Notes: generated from the sequence alone by a model not told the origin. A DNA stretch of 19,296 bases from JANLTP01 sp031363055 (GCA_031363055.1 JANLTP010000170.1:1-19296); one strand, 5' to 3'; shown: positions 1 to 7,555, counted from the first letter of the stretch. Program-made: numbers and translations.

Positions 1-1279
1 CGCCATCGAAGAACTTGACCGCGCAGCCCGCTACCAGCAGGGCGTCGATTGCCAGGAAAAACAGGGTCGCGCCAATAGCCAGGGGGGCCGGCAGATTCCA
101 ACCGCTTCGGATCACGAAGTAGGTGAGCACCGTGGTGATCATCATGGTCAAGGTGACCGCAATACCATAGGCACCAGCCAAGGCGGAAGAGCTGCCGAAG
201 AACATGACCGCCGCCAACACGCCGCCCAACAAAATCCAGTTGACCGCCGGCAGGTATATTTGCCCCGACTCGGTGTCGGACGTGTAGTGAATCGCCATAC
301 GGGGCAGAAAGCCGAGCTGAATCGCTTGCTTGGTCATCGAAAACGCGCCAGAGATCACGGCCTGCGAGGCGATGATCGCGGCCAAGGTTGCGAGCACCAA
401 AGTCGGCAACGCAAATGATTCGGGAAACAATCGGAAGAATGGATTCTCAATGGCGCCTGGGTCGTGCATCAACATCGCTCCTTGGCCCATATAGTTCAAC
501 GCCAGAGCCGGCAACACCAGTCCGCTCCAGGCAACTTGAATCGCTTTTTTGCCAAAATGGCCCATGTCGGCGTAGAGCGCCTCGGCACCGGTGAGCGCCA
601 GTACGATCGCACCGACAGCGGCGAACAAATACCAACCACGAGTAGCGAGGAAATTCCAGGCATGCAGTGGATTTAACGCTGCCAGGATCGCCGGCTGTTT
701 GACGATATGCACGATGCCGATCGCGCCCAGAACCAGGAACCAAACGACGATGATCGGTCCAAAGAATCGACCGACTTTCTGTGTGCCAACGCGCTGCACG
801 AGGAAGACCAACACCAGGATGACCACGGTGATCGGCACTATGTAGGACTTGAGCGCCGGTGCAATCACCTCCAGTCCTTCGACCGCACCCAACACAGTGA
901 TTGCCGGGGTAATCACGCCGTCGCCGTAAAAGAGTGTCGCCCCGAATACGCCGAGCAGGAGCAGAACTCGCCTAAGCGCGGGTCTGGCGCGCACTGCACT
1001 GGCCGCCAGTGCAGTCAGAGCCAACGCGCCGCCATCGCCGTGATTGTCGGCGCGCAGAATCAGCACGACGTACTTGAGGGTGACGATCAGCATCAGCGCC
1101 CAGAGAATCACCGAGACCGCGCCGATCAGATTTGCTGAATTTAACTCAACCCCGTTGGCCGGCGCAAAAATCTCCTTGACGGTGTACAGCGGGCTGGTGC
1201 CGATATCGCCGTACACGACGCCGATTGCTCCCAGCGTGATCGCGCTAAAGCTTTGGGTGTGAGTGGCCGGCTCACTCAC
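1..1279 (-). CDS. kup: Kup-family low-affinity K+ uptake permease (partial, 3' end outside window)
   Basis: Inner-membrane potassium:proton symporter of the KUP/HAK/KT family. The minus strand is open from about 1279 to the window edge, about 426 codons. It begins SEPATHTQSFSAITLGAIG and carries the family N-terminal signature GVVYGDIGTSPLYT, then LRADNHGDGG, FYGDGVITPAI, LTGAEALYADMGHFG and many hydrophobic segments. This covers most of the membrane domain; the C-terminal cytoplasmic part is missing at the edge. In this frame the only nearby start is GTG at 1279, immediately preceded by an in-frame TGA and without a Shine-Dalgarno sequence. An ATG at 1298 has a better ribosome site (AGGGG at 1308-1312, 9 nt away) but is out of frame by one 4-bp repeat unit (see the CTCA repeat). 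It is divergent from tonB. Family assignment is near certain; the start is not. Confidence 0.95.
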   Translation of the reverse strand, partial: MSEPATHTQSFSAITLGAIGVVYGDIGTSPLYTVKEIFAPANGVELNSANLIGAVSVILWALMLIVTLKYVVLILRADNHGDGGALALTALAASAVRARPALRRVLLLLGVFGATLFYGDGVITPAITVLGAVEGLEVIAPALKSYIVPITVVILVLVFLVQRVGTQKVGRFFGPIIVVWFLVLGAIGIVHIVKQPAILAALNPLHAWNFLATRGWYLFAAVGAIVLALTGAEALYADMGHFGKKAIQVAWSGLVLPALALNYMGQGAMLMHDPGAIENPFFRLFPESFALPTLVLATLAAIIASQAVISGAFSMTKQAIQLGFLPRMAIHYTSDTESGQIYLPAVNWILLGGVLAAVMFFGSSSALAGAYGIAVTLTMMITTVLTYFVIRSGWNLPAPLAIGATLFFLAIDALLVAGCAVKFFDG

Positions 1280-1282
1280 TCA
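1271..1282. repeat. CTCA x3 tetranucleotide repeat at the kup start
   Basis: Three perfect CTCA units (TGAG on the coding strand) sit exactly at the kup initiation region. The ATG at 1298 reads MKKAELSE and then hits TGA inside the repeat. Removing one 4-bp unit joins it in frame to SEPATHTQSF of Kup. With three units, translation must instead begin at the GTG formed inside the repeat. Such a repeat can mediate slipped-strand phase variation, but three units is short and the effect is inferred. Confidence 0.7.
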
Positions 1283-1372
1283 GTTCAGCTTTTTTCATTT
1301 TGCTTTTCCCCTGCTGCCCGAGTATATCGGATCGGTCTTGGGTTACGTCTCTGAAGACAACACCGCTTTATT

Positions 1373-1401
1373 TTGAAATCTCAGTCTGCTATCATGAGAA
1401 T
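1373..1401 (+). promoter_or_regulatory. Candidate sigma-70 promoter for tonB-exbB-exbD
   Basis: TTGAAA at 1373-1378 and GAGAAT at 1396-1401 are separated by 17 nt. The -10-like element lies inside the Fur box, the usual arrangement for Fur repression. The -10 match is only moderate (4 of 6), so the exact promoter is inferred. Confidence 0.4.
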
Positions 1402-1410
1402 GATTCTCAT
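1394..1410 (+). promoter_or_regulatory. Fur box upstream of tonB
   Basis: ATGAGAATGATTCTCAT has perfect 7-bp inverted arms (ATGAGAA/TTCTCAT) around a TGA centre, closely matching the core of the Fur consensus. It lies about 95 bp before the tonB start, in the divergent kup-tonB gap. Iron-dependent repression of the tonB operon is the expected outcome; an effect on kup is possible but not indicated. Confidence 0.85.
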
Positions 1411-1503
1411 TTAACTTATTCAGTTCAGTGTAAGAACTACCGCTTACGAACTGACTGGCGCAGTCGGGCCGGTATCCCGAACCATGATCAAGGCATACAC
1501 AGT

Positions 1504-2280
1504 ATGACGCCCTGGACCAGGCGACTTGGCCCGCTTCTGATCATCGGTGCGCTGCACGCGGCCCTGTTGTGGTGGTTGGCCCACGAATTGACGCGCCGGC
1601 CCAAGCCGCTCGTTGCCCCGAGCATGATGACGCTGTTGGTGCCGCCGGCGCCGAGCATCATCGAACCGGTTCCGTTGCCGGTGCAATCGTTACCGGTTCA
1701 ACCGATGCCGGCACCGCCGACGCCGCAGGCCGTACCGAAACCGTTGGCGCTGTCCAAGCCGGTCAAGCCGCCGCCCATCATCGCGCCACCGCGTTCGCCA
1801 CTCTCGGACAAGGCCGTGAGCGCCCCGCCCCCCGAGCCGCCTGTGCCTCAACCTGGCGAGCCGCTCGCCAGAGCCGTGGAGCAGCCGGCGCCTGTCCCTG
1901 CCGCGGCGACTCCGGCTGCTGCTACAACTGCAACGGCTACCTCGGCGGCGGTTACCCCTGCACCGCAAGCGGCCAAGGAGCCAACGCGACAACCGCTGAT
2001 CCCGCCGAGATCTGACGCCGCGCACCTGAACAATCCAGCACCCAACTATCCGCCGGTATCTCGCAAGACCGGCGAACAAGGCAGGGTGCTCATCGATGTC
2101 TACATTCTGGCCGACGGATCGGTCGGCCAAATCAAACTCAAGAAGAGCAGTGGTTATCCGCGCCTCGACGATGCAGCGATCGACGCCGTCCGTCGCTGGC
2201 GCTATCAACCGGCCCGCCGCGGCGACGAGGCGATCAACTTCTGGTACGTGCAACCACTTAATTTTTCACTGGAGTCATAA
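1504..2280 (+). CDS. tonB: TonB energy-transducing protein
   Basis: Couples the proton-motive force harvested by ExbB-ExbD to outer-membrane TonB-dependent receptors across the periplasm. The protein has 258 aa. Residues 8-26 form the inner-membrane signal anchor; the conserved membrane His is present (H18), but the Ser four residues before it in E. coli TonB is Ile here. Residues about 35-170 are a Pro/Ala-rich spacer with many PP, AP and VP repeats. The C-terminal domain from about 180 has NYPP, GRVLIDVYILADGSV and the end motif SSGYPRLDDAAIDAVRRW followed by RYQPAR, typical of TonB_C. ATG 1504 is chosen because it directly precedes the signal anchor; the reading frame stays open upstream but has no plausible start past the Fur box. 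It is the first gene of tonB-exbB-exbD. Confidence 0.95.
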   Translation: MTPWTRRLGPLLIIGALHAALLWWLAHELTRRPKPLVAPSMMTLLVPPAPSIIEPVPLPVQSLPVQPMPAPPTPQAVPKPLALSKPVKPPPIIAPPRSPLSDKAVSAPPPEPPVPQPGEPLARAVEQPAPVPAAATPAAATTATATSAAVTPAPQAAKEPTRQPLIPPRSDAAHLNNPAPNYPPVSRKTGEQGRVLIDVYILADGSVGQIKLKKSSGYPRLDDAAIDAVRRWRYQPARRGDEAINFWYVQPLNFSLES

Positions 2281-2284
2281 CGAA

Positions 2285-3019
2285 ATGAACGACAACCCGT
2301 ACGGACTGGCATCTCTATGGAGTCAGGGCGATGGCATCACCCGAGGCGTTGCGATCGTGCTGCTGTTGATGTCGATCGTCTCCTGGTATTTCATCGCCAC
2401 CCGCGCCTGGCAAGCGATGCGGCTACGCAGCGCGGCGCGCGCGGTCACCGGTTTTTGGCACACTCAAAGTTTTGCCGAAGGCATGAACCTGCTCGAGCGC
2501 GGTGGCGCCGAGAATCCGTTTCGTCATCTGGCGATCGAGGGTCAAGCGGCGGTTGATCATCATCAATCGAACAAGGATGATCTGCACGGCCAGTTGAGTC
2601 TTGCCGAATGGTTGACCGAGAGCTTGCGCGGCACGATTGATGAACGCGCCGAACGCATCCAGGCTGGTCTGGCCATCCTCGCATCGATCGGCTCGACAGC
2701 GCCTTTCGTGGGCTTGTTCGGCACCGTCTGGGGCATCTATCACGCGCTGGTTGGCATTGGTGTGTCTGGACAGGCGAGCATCGACAAGGTCGCGGGGCCC
2801 GTCGGCGAGGCACTGATCATGACCGCGTTCGGCCTTGCGGTCGCTATTCCCGCAGTGTTAGGCTACAACGCCTTGACCCGAACCAACAAGGGCATCATCA
2901 GCAAGTTGAATCGATTTGCTCGGCAGTTGCATGCCTATTTTCTGACGGGATCACCGGTCAAGAACTTCAGCGGTAACGTCATGTCGATGCGTAAACCAAC
3001 ACTCGCGAAGGAAGCCTGA
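2285..3019 (+). CDS. exbB: ExbB proton-channel subunit of the TonB system
   Basis: Inner-membrane MotA/TolQ/ExbB-family protein that forms the pentameric channel around ExbD and powers TonB. It has 244 aa with three hydrophobic segments: about residues 22-40, 131-155 (including LASIGSTAPFVGLFGTVWGI, the family signature) and 174-196 (ALIMTAFGLAVAIPAVLGYN). The large cytoplasmic loop between the first two segments is normal for ExbB. GGAG at 2271-2274 lies 10 nt before ATG 2285, inside the end of tonB, and only 4 nt separate the genes, so translation is probably coupled. The family also includes TolQ; location between tonB and exbD decides for ExbB. Confidence 0.95.
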   Translation: MNDNPYGLASLWSQGDGITRGVAIVLLLMSIVSWYFIATRAWQAMRLRSAARAVTGFWHTQSFAEGMNLLERGGAENPFRHLAIEGQAAVDHHQSNKDDLHGQLSLAEWLTESLRGTIDERAERIQAGLAILASIGSTAPFVGLFGTVWGIYHALVGIGVSGQASIDKVAGPVGEALIMTAFGLAVAIPAVLGYNALTRTNKGIISKLNRFARQLHAYFLTGSPVKNFSGNVMSMRKPTLAKEA

Positions 3020-3020
3020 G

Positions 3021-3434
3021 ATGGCCTTCGGCAGCGGATTGGACAACGGTGACGATATTCTCAGCGAGATCAACATGGTGCCGCTGATCGACGTCATGCT
3101 GGTGCTGTTGATTATTTTCATCATCACCGTGCCGGTGCTTACGCATTCGGTCAAGCTGGATTTGCCGAGGGCCGAGAACACGCTGAATATCGTCAAGCCC
3201 GAGACCGTCAACCTTTCGATTACCACCGACGGTGGCCTGTTCTGGAACACTGAAAAGCTGAGTATGTTGCAACTCGAGGCGCGCCTTTCCTCGGCAGCGC
3301 GCAAGGAGCCACAAGCGGAGATCTTTATTCGCGGCGATCGCAAGGTGGAATATGAAAACATCGCCAAAGTCATGGCGGCCGTGCAGCGTTCAGGCGTATT
3401 GAAACTCGGCTTTATTACTGATCCGGGGAATTGA
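3021..3434 (+). CDS. exbD: ExbD proton-channel subunit of the TonB system
   Basis: Partner of ExbB; one transmembrane helix plus a periplasmic domain that contacts TonB. The protein has 137 aa. The N-terminal tail SEINMVPLIDVMLVLLIIFI contains the essential membrane aspartate (D24 in PLIDVMLVLL), equivalent to D25 of E. coli ExbD. The periplasmic part ends with the usual IFIRGDRKVEYENIAKVMAA block. AAGGAA at 3008-3013 lies 7 nt before ATG 3021, and only 1 nt separates exbB and exbD. Length and motifs are intact, so the full TonB complex is predicted functional. Confidence 0.95.
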   Translation: MAFGSGLDNGDDILSEINMVPLIDVMLVLLIIFIITVPVLTHSVKLDLPRAENTLNIVKPETVNLSITTDGGLFWNTEKLSMLQLEARLSSAARKEPQAEIFIRGDRKVEYENIAKVMAAVQRSGVLKLGFITDPGN

Positions 3435-3444
3435 AGGCAAAGCT

Positions 3445-3478
3445 AGCGCTTGCCGGATCGGAATATCCGAACGCTTTT
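3445..3478. terminator. Possible terminator between the convergent iron operons
   Basis: The gap between exbD and the chaN-like gene holds a short hairpin, CGGAT (3454-3458) with ATCCG (3465-3469), or alternatively TCGGA with TCCGA. A T run (3475-3478) follows on the plus strand. The stem is weak and this is only a candidate, but some terminator is expected where two operons converge. Confidence 0.3.
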
Positions 3479-3492
3479 CCCGGACGATCCGC

Positions 3493-4461
3493 TCAGCGCT
3501 CTCGAAAGACCTCACACGGATCGGTCCTGATCTGCCTTGGAATTTCTATCACGACATCAAATTCGGGTACTTTGTTTCCCGAGTCAACTTCAACGTAGCC
3601 GACCGCGATGGCTCGACTCTGCGATTCGGCACTGAGCCAGCGCGGTACGCCAATGTCTCGGCGAACGTGCCCGTTGCCAGCAATCAGCACGACGCCGTTT
3701 GATCGATGTTTCTCGATCATTTGCGCCATGAATTGATCCCTTGCGATCTGCGCGGGAACCATGGTGCGGGCCGTCGCCAAATCGAGCGCGCCGCAGTGCC
3801 CATCGACCAGGCCTTGCGTCTGCGCGGCCTGGATATCAGCAGGAACGTCGCCTGCAAAACCATGGGCGGCCAGGCCCTGCCCGATGATCTTGCGGGTATC
3901 GGCACGCGACACGTTTCCGGCTATCAATGGCAGGCGATAACGTACCGCCAGCTCGATCATCGGCTTGTAATAAGTCCACGCCCAGCCCGATGATCCGACG
4001 GCTGACGGACTCGCTACTGATGGACTCGCTACTGATGGACGGGCAGCGGCACCCTCGCCGGCCGCGATGATGGCATCAGCGTCGCCGCCGCGCTCCCGTA
4101 CGCTGTCAATCGCGCCCTGCCGTTCACGATCAAATTGTTCAAGTATCAAGGTTGGCCGCGCGCCGCCGGCAAGCCACTTGGCCAACGCTTCAGCGCGCAG
4201 TTGATGACCGTGCGCGTTATCATGCACTTCACCCAATAACACCAACGGATGTTCAGCCCAGCGAATCTCGTTCAACGTGGCCGGCGCCAGAAAGTGCAGC
4301 GCTGGCGGTGTCAGGGACGGCCGCGGCGTCGAGGCGCAACCCGCGAGAACGAGCATGCCGGCAAGCGCACCGACGAGTGCACCGGGAAACGCATCTGCGA
4401 ACGCACCTGCGAACGCACCGACGAGTGCACAGCCGCGTCCGAACGAGCGAACCGCGCTCAC
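3493..4461 (-). CDS. ChaN-like haem-binding lipoprotein
   Basis: Member of the ChaN/DUF399 family of iron-regulated lipoproteins thought to bind haem and assist outer-membrane haem or iron uptake. The protein has 322 aa. The lipobox LAGC (Cys42) closes an unusually long Gly/Ala/Phe-rich signal peptide. Family motifs are visible: LVLLGEVHDNAHGHQ, LILEQFDRE, WTYYKPMIELA, PLIAGN and the closing VVLIAGNGHVRRDIGVP. Start GTG 4461 is chosen because it overlaps the stop of the PiuC-like gene (GTGA), giving a 4-nt coupled junction; an in-frame TTG at 4497 is less likely. Two repeat tracts are present, one in the signal peptide and one VASPS duplication in a variable loop. It is the last gene of the receptor-piuC-chaN operon, presumably Fur-regulated. 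Confidence 0.88.
   Translation of the reverse strand: MSAVRSFGRGCALVGAFAGAFADAFPGALVGALAGMLVLAGCASTPRPSLTPPALHFLAPATLNEIRWAEHPLVLLGEVHDNAHGHQLRAEALAKWLAGGARPTLILEQFDRERQGAIDSVRERGGDADAIIAAGEGAAARPSVASPSVASPSAVGSSGWAWTYYKPMIELAVRYRLPLIAGNVSRADTRKIIGQGLAAHGFAGDVPADIQAAQTQGLVDGHCGALDLATARTMVPAQIARDQFMAQMIEKHRSNGVVLIAGNGHVRRDIGVPRWLSAESQSRAIAVGYVEVDSGNKVPEFDVVIEIPRQIRTDPCEVFRER
4007..4040. repeat. 15-bp tandem repeat inside the chaN-like gene
   Basis: GGACTCGCTACTGAT occurs at 4007-4021 and 4022-4036, followed by a partial third copy (GGAC). The period is a multiple of three, so it encodes repeated VASPS residues in a Ser/Pro/Ala loop and copy-number change would not shift the frame. Confidence 0.85.
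4366..4430. repeat. 48-bp-spaced and 12-bp repeats in the chaN-like signal peptide
   Basis: CGCACCGACGAGTGCAC is present at 4366-4382 and again at 4414-4430, exactly 48 bp apart. Between the copies are imperfect 12-bp units of the form ACGCAYCTGCGA. All periods are multiples of three and encode GALVGA and GAFA/DAFP tetrapeptides of the hydrophobic signal region, so the signal peptide seems to have grown by in-frame duplication. Confidence 0.75.
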
Positions 4462-5147
4462 ACCGTCGCCCACATCCGCAACAGATTGTGATAGCAACTG
4501 GTCAGATCAATCACCGGCCCGACATCGCCCTGCGTGTCACGAAGCTTCAGAATCGCCACGTCCAGCGCGTACAACAGCTCACGTTGAGCGGCATCACGCA
4601 CCATGCTCTCGACCCAGGAAACGCTGGCCAGCCGTTGCCCTCGAGTGACCGGCTCGACGCGGTGCAGGCTGAACGATGGATACAGAATCAGATCGCCGGC
4701 GGCCAGTTTTATGCCGGCGCCGGCGGACCCTTGCTCAATGAATAATTCGCCGCCTTCATATTCGTGCGGGTCACTCAGAAACAAGGTGAATGACAGATCG
4801 GTTCGCACATGCTGCGCACTCAAGGGATGCGTACGGATGGCGTTATCGACATGATCACCGAAGCTGTTTTGCGCGCCTGAGTAGGCATTGAACAGCGGCG
4901 GATAAATTCGACGCGGCAAGGCTACTGTGAAGAACTGCGCGTTTTGGCTCAAAGCCTCCAGCACGATCGCGCGCAGCGACGCACCGAGGGCATGATCTTC
5001 CGGCAATTGCCGATTGTTTTTGACTTCAACCGCCTGGCTTCCAGCGGTCTGCCTGCCGTCACCCCAGGGAGCATCGGCCAATAGCGCGCGGCTGCGCCCC
5101 AGCCGCTCGGCATTGAGCACTCGGGCGATCGTGTGAATCTGGCTCAA
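4458..5147 (-). CDS. piuC: PiuC/YbiX-type Fe(II)/2-oxoglutarate dioxygenase (PKHD-type)
   Basis: Fe(II)- and 2OG-dependent hydroxylase family consistently linked to Fiu/PiuA catecholate siderophore receptors; its substrate is not settled. The protein has 229 aa, normal length. The iron-binding facial triad is intact: H99 and D101 in SFGDHVDNAIR and H162 in SFSLHRVEPV, with R172 (TRGQR) as the likely 2OG carboxylate ligand. Other family blocks are NAYSG, RTDLSFTLFLSDPHEYEGGE and GDLILYPS. Start TTG 5147 overlaps the receptor stop (TTGA) by 4 nt, and its own stop overlaps the chaN-like start, so all three genes are translationally coupled. The arrangement matches fiu-ybiX of E. coli and piuA-piuC of Pseudomonas. 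Confidence 0.92.
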   Translation of the reverse strand: MSQIHTIARVLNAERLGRSRALLADAPWGDGRQTAGSQAVEVKNNRQLPEDHALGASLRAIVLEALSQNAQFFTVALPRRIYPPLFNAYSGAQNSFGDHVDNAIRTHPLSAQHVRTDLSFTLFLSDPHEYEGGELFIEQGSAGAGIKLAAGDLILYPSFSLHRVEPVTRGQRLASVSWVESMVRDAAQRELLYALDVAILKLRDTQGDVGPVIDLTSCYHNLLRMWATV

Positions 5148-7507
5148 AACCGGTAGGCCGCCGTCATCAGGAATTTGCGGCGTGTGCCGGGTACGCCAAA
5201 TCCACCGTTGTCATAAAGTGCGTCGTAGTAAATCTTGTCGAACAGATTCTGAATATTAAATCGGAATGACCACTGCTTCAGATCATACGATGCCATGGCG
5301 TCATATCGAACATAAGCCGGTGCTGTGTTAGGTTTGAATTCGCCAGCGGGCGTAAAGAGCGCGCTTGCGTCGGCCGCCTGTGGCGAATAGACATAGCGTC
5401 TCCCTTTCGATTCCAGACCACCGCCAACCTTCCAGCCACCGCCCAGATTGTAGGTACTCCACAGATTAGCCGTGAAGTTCGGCGCATTGCGTGCGCGCTG
5501 GCCGACCAGCCGTGAATCGGCCACCGTCACGACACCGGTGGTGGCATTGATGTTTTGCGCCACTTCGAGAATTTTCGCATCCATCAACGCCACACCGCCA
5601 AACACTTCCCAGTTAGAGGTCATGCGTCCAGCGGCCTCGAACTCGATGCCGTTGGTGCGGCGCTTGCGCGTCAGAATCGCGGCGGTTGACTCCAGATCGG
5701 TGTTGCGCTCCCAATCCTTGTCGGCCCGGTAGATGGCGGTACGCAGCGCCAGATCGCCCTCCATGAGTAACCATTTCGCACCGAACTCCATGACCTTGCT
5801 GCGCTCGGCCGGATAGGCGCCGCCCGAGAGCTGATACAAATCTGCGGTCGGGCTGAACGAGTCGCTATAGCTCAGATAAAAGTGAATGTCGGACGACGGG
5901 TGATACGATAAACCGGCGCGCACACTGTTCTCACCGAACTTCAATTGCGGCGAACTCAGTACCGAGTATTTGGCATCGAGCTGATCACGACGAATGCCAA
6001 ACAGGGCCTTCCACTTCGGCACGAATTCAATACTGTCCTGCACGTACAGTGCATAGGTGTTGCCGGTGTAGGTCGACGGCAAGATCGCACCGTTTTCGGC
6101 ATAGGGCTGATACAACGGGCTGGTGGCTGTGCCAAGATTATTGAGTGTGCGCCGGTAGCCATCTTCCTTCATGTACTCGAAGCCGGCCAGCAGTTGATGG
6201 CGCATGCCGAGCGCCAGAAAGCGGTGGTTGAAGTCGGTCTGCAACGTATCCGTTTTATAGGTGCTGTTGCGGGTTTGATTGCCGCCGGTGCCGCCGGTCG
6301 CCGTCGGTGCCAATGTTGCATTCGGCGTCTTGGCCCAATACGCGCGCCAGTAATCAGCATGTCGAAGTTGCGTGCGCAACTCGGTGCCGGGAGCAAAGCG
6401 ATATGTGTGTGCCAGCGAGGAGATGTTCGTATCGCTGTCATCGAAGGTCGACTTGGTACCCCAATATGTTTTCGCCGAAAAGTTTGTGTTGATACGCCGA
6501 GTGGCGTTATCGAATGACATCCCATAGTCCGGCACGTCGCGGGTACGTAGCGCCTGATGACTGAGGATCAATTCATTGGCGGTATCGATTCCGAACCCCA
6601 GGCTGGCGGCCAGACCCCGACGATGCAAGGTGGCCACGTCGCCATTGGACGGATTCTCGCGCGCACTACCCTCGTCGCGGTTCATGACGTTGATGCGCAG
6701 CGCCGTGGTCTCACCCAGGCGCTTGTTGAAGTCACCCAGCATTTGCCAGTAGTTATAGCTGCCAATCGTGGTGGCGACCGTGTTGCCATCACTCAGGTAA
6801 GGCGTCTTGCTGACCAGGTTGATGACGCCGCCAGCCTGACCGCGCCCGAACAACATGGCGGCCGCACCGCGCAGTACGTCGATCTGCTCGACATTGAAGA
6901 TTTCGCGGTTGTACTGTGCAGTATCGCGGATTCCGTCCAGATACAGGTCGCCGAACGTGTAGAAACCGCGCAGCATCATGTTATCGCCCGAGCGGCCGCC
7001 CTCGGCCGCGTTGAACGTCAGGCCGGAGACATTGCGCAAGGCTTCCCGCAGCGTTCCGACTTGCTGCTCGGTCATCAGCGCGCGGGTCACGGTGGTAACC
7101 GCTTGCGGAATCTCATGAGGGTCCTGCAAGGTCTTGGTGGAGCGGGTGGTAGTGGCACGGTAGCCATCGGCAGGCACATCGGCCGCGCCCTTGACGGTCA
7201 CGGCCGGCAGGGTTGCGGCGTTAGCCGGCGGCTCGGCGGCGGGCGCAGCGGTCTGGGCCGTCGCGCTCAAGGAGGCACCACTGAGCATCAAGGCGGCCAG
7301 CGACCTCGACCAGGTTAGCGCCGGCGCTAGAACCGGAGTCGGTGCCGGAGCCGGTCGATCGACACGAAATTCCACGCGATCAGAGTCAAAGATCGCCTGA
7401 GCAATCGGGGTTCTGCGCAACAAGTCAGCATCCTTTTGGGTTGGACACACTGGCTGGCGGCGGCTGGCTGGTGTAGCGAACGCTGACCGGTTCGAAGTTT
7501 CGGTCAA
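5144..7507 (-). CDS. TonB-dependent catecholate-type siderophore receptor (Fiu/PiuA-like)
   Basis: Outer-membrane 22-strand gated barrel importing a ferric siderophore with TonB energy. The open frame is 787 aa. A signal peptide is seen at about residues 66-85 (SRSLAALMLSGASLSATAQ), then a TonB box about 100-106 (LPAVTVK). The plug follows with IPQAVTTV, LREALRNVSGL, MLRGF and VLRGAAAMLFGRGQAGGVIN; the barrel ends in the expected aromatic AAYRF. Residues 1-65 before the signal peptide are unusual, so the start is uncertain: TTG 7507 is the furthest; in-frame TTG codons at residues 29-30 follow an AAAGGA site, and GTG at residue 45 is another option. Substrate class is inferred from similarity and from the adjacent piuC; no siderophore synthesis gene is visible. 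A Fur box lies directly upstream. Confidence 0.92.
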   Translation of the reverse strand: MTETSNRSAFATPASRRQPVCPTQKDADLLRRTPIAQAIFDSDRVEFRVDRPAPAPTPVLAPALTWSRSLAALMLSGASLSATAQTAAPAAEPPANAATLPAVTVKGAADVPADGYRATTTRSTKTLQDPHEIPQAVTTVTRALMTEQQVGTLREALRNVSGLTFNAAEGGRSGDNMMLRGFYTFGDLYLDGIRDTAQYNREIFNVEQIDVLRGAAAMLFGRGQAGGVINLVSKTPYLSDGNTVATTIGSYNYWQMLGDFNKRLGETTALRINVMNRDEGSARENPSNGDVATLHRRGLAASLGFGIDTANELILSHQALRTRDVPDYGMSFDNATRRINTNFSAKTYWGTKSTFDDSDTNISSLAHTYRFAPGTELRTQLRHADYWRAYWAKTPNATLAPTATGGTGGNQTRNSTYKTDTLQTDFNHRFLALGMRHQLLAGFEYMKEDGYRRTLNNLGTATSPLYQPYAENGAILPSTYTGNTYALYVQDSIEFVPKWKALFGIRRDQLDAKYSVLSSPQLKFGENSVRAGLSYHPSSDIHFYLSYSDSFSPTADLYQLSGGAYPAERSKVMEFGAKWLLMEGDLALRTAIYRADKDWERNTDLESTAAILTRKRRTNGIEFEAAGRMTSNWEVFGGVALMDAKILEVAQNINATTGVVTVADSRLVGQRARNAPNFTANLWSTYNLGGGWKVGGGLESKGRRYVYSPQAADASALFTPAGEFKPNTAPAYVRYDAMASYDLKQWSFRFNIQNLFDKIYYDALYDNGGFGVPGTRRKFLMTAAYRF

Positions 7508-7525
7508 GCGATCATTCTGCTGTCG

Positions 7526-7555
7526 ATTCTAAATGAGAATCATTATCAACCTCAA
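7526..7555 (-). promoter_or_regulatory. Candidate promoter of the receptor-piuC-chaN operon
   Basis: On the minus strand TTGAGG (7555-7550) and TAGAAT (7531-7526) are 18 nt apart and bracket the Fur box. This is a plausible sigma-70 promoter that Fur would block. It is inferred from sequence only. Confidence 0.45.
7531..7548 (-). promoter_or_regulatory. Fur box upstream of the TonB-dependent receptor
   Basis: The minus strand reads GATAATGATTCTCATTT, matching the first nine bases of the 19-bp Fur consensus exactly and 14 of 19 overall. It lies just upstream of the receptor start and shares its core (TGAGAATSATT) with the box in front of tonB, so both operons should respond together to iron. 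Confidence 0.88.

Noticed and set aside
1482..1507. A 7-codon leader frame (ATG 1482) overlapping the tonB start
   Set aside because: It has no ribosome site and no attenuator-like structure; a frame this short is expected by chance.
4361..4434. Short repeats as a possible CRISPR array
   Set aside because: Repeats are imperfect, without regular unique spacers, and lie in frame within a coding sequence.
4152..4745. Plus-strand frame with repeated RTHLRTHRRVH-like residues
   Set aside because: The repetition is just the antisense of the ChaN signal-peptide repeats and the frame crosses two genuine minus-strand genes.
6557..7318. A 253-codon open frame on the plus strand, antisense to the receptor gene
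   Set aside because: It lies entirely opposite a well-conserved TonB-dependent receptor, matches no family I know, and is explained by GC-rich codon bias.
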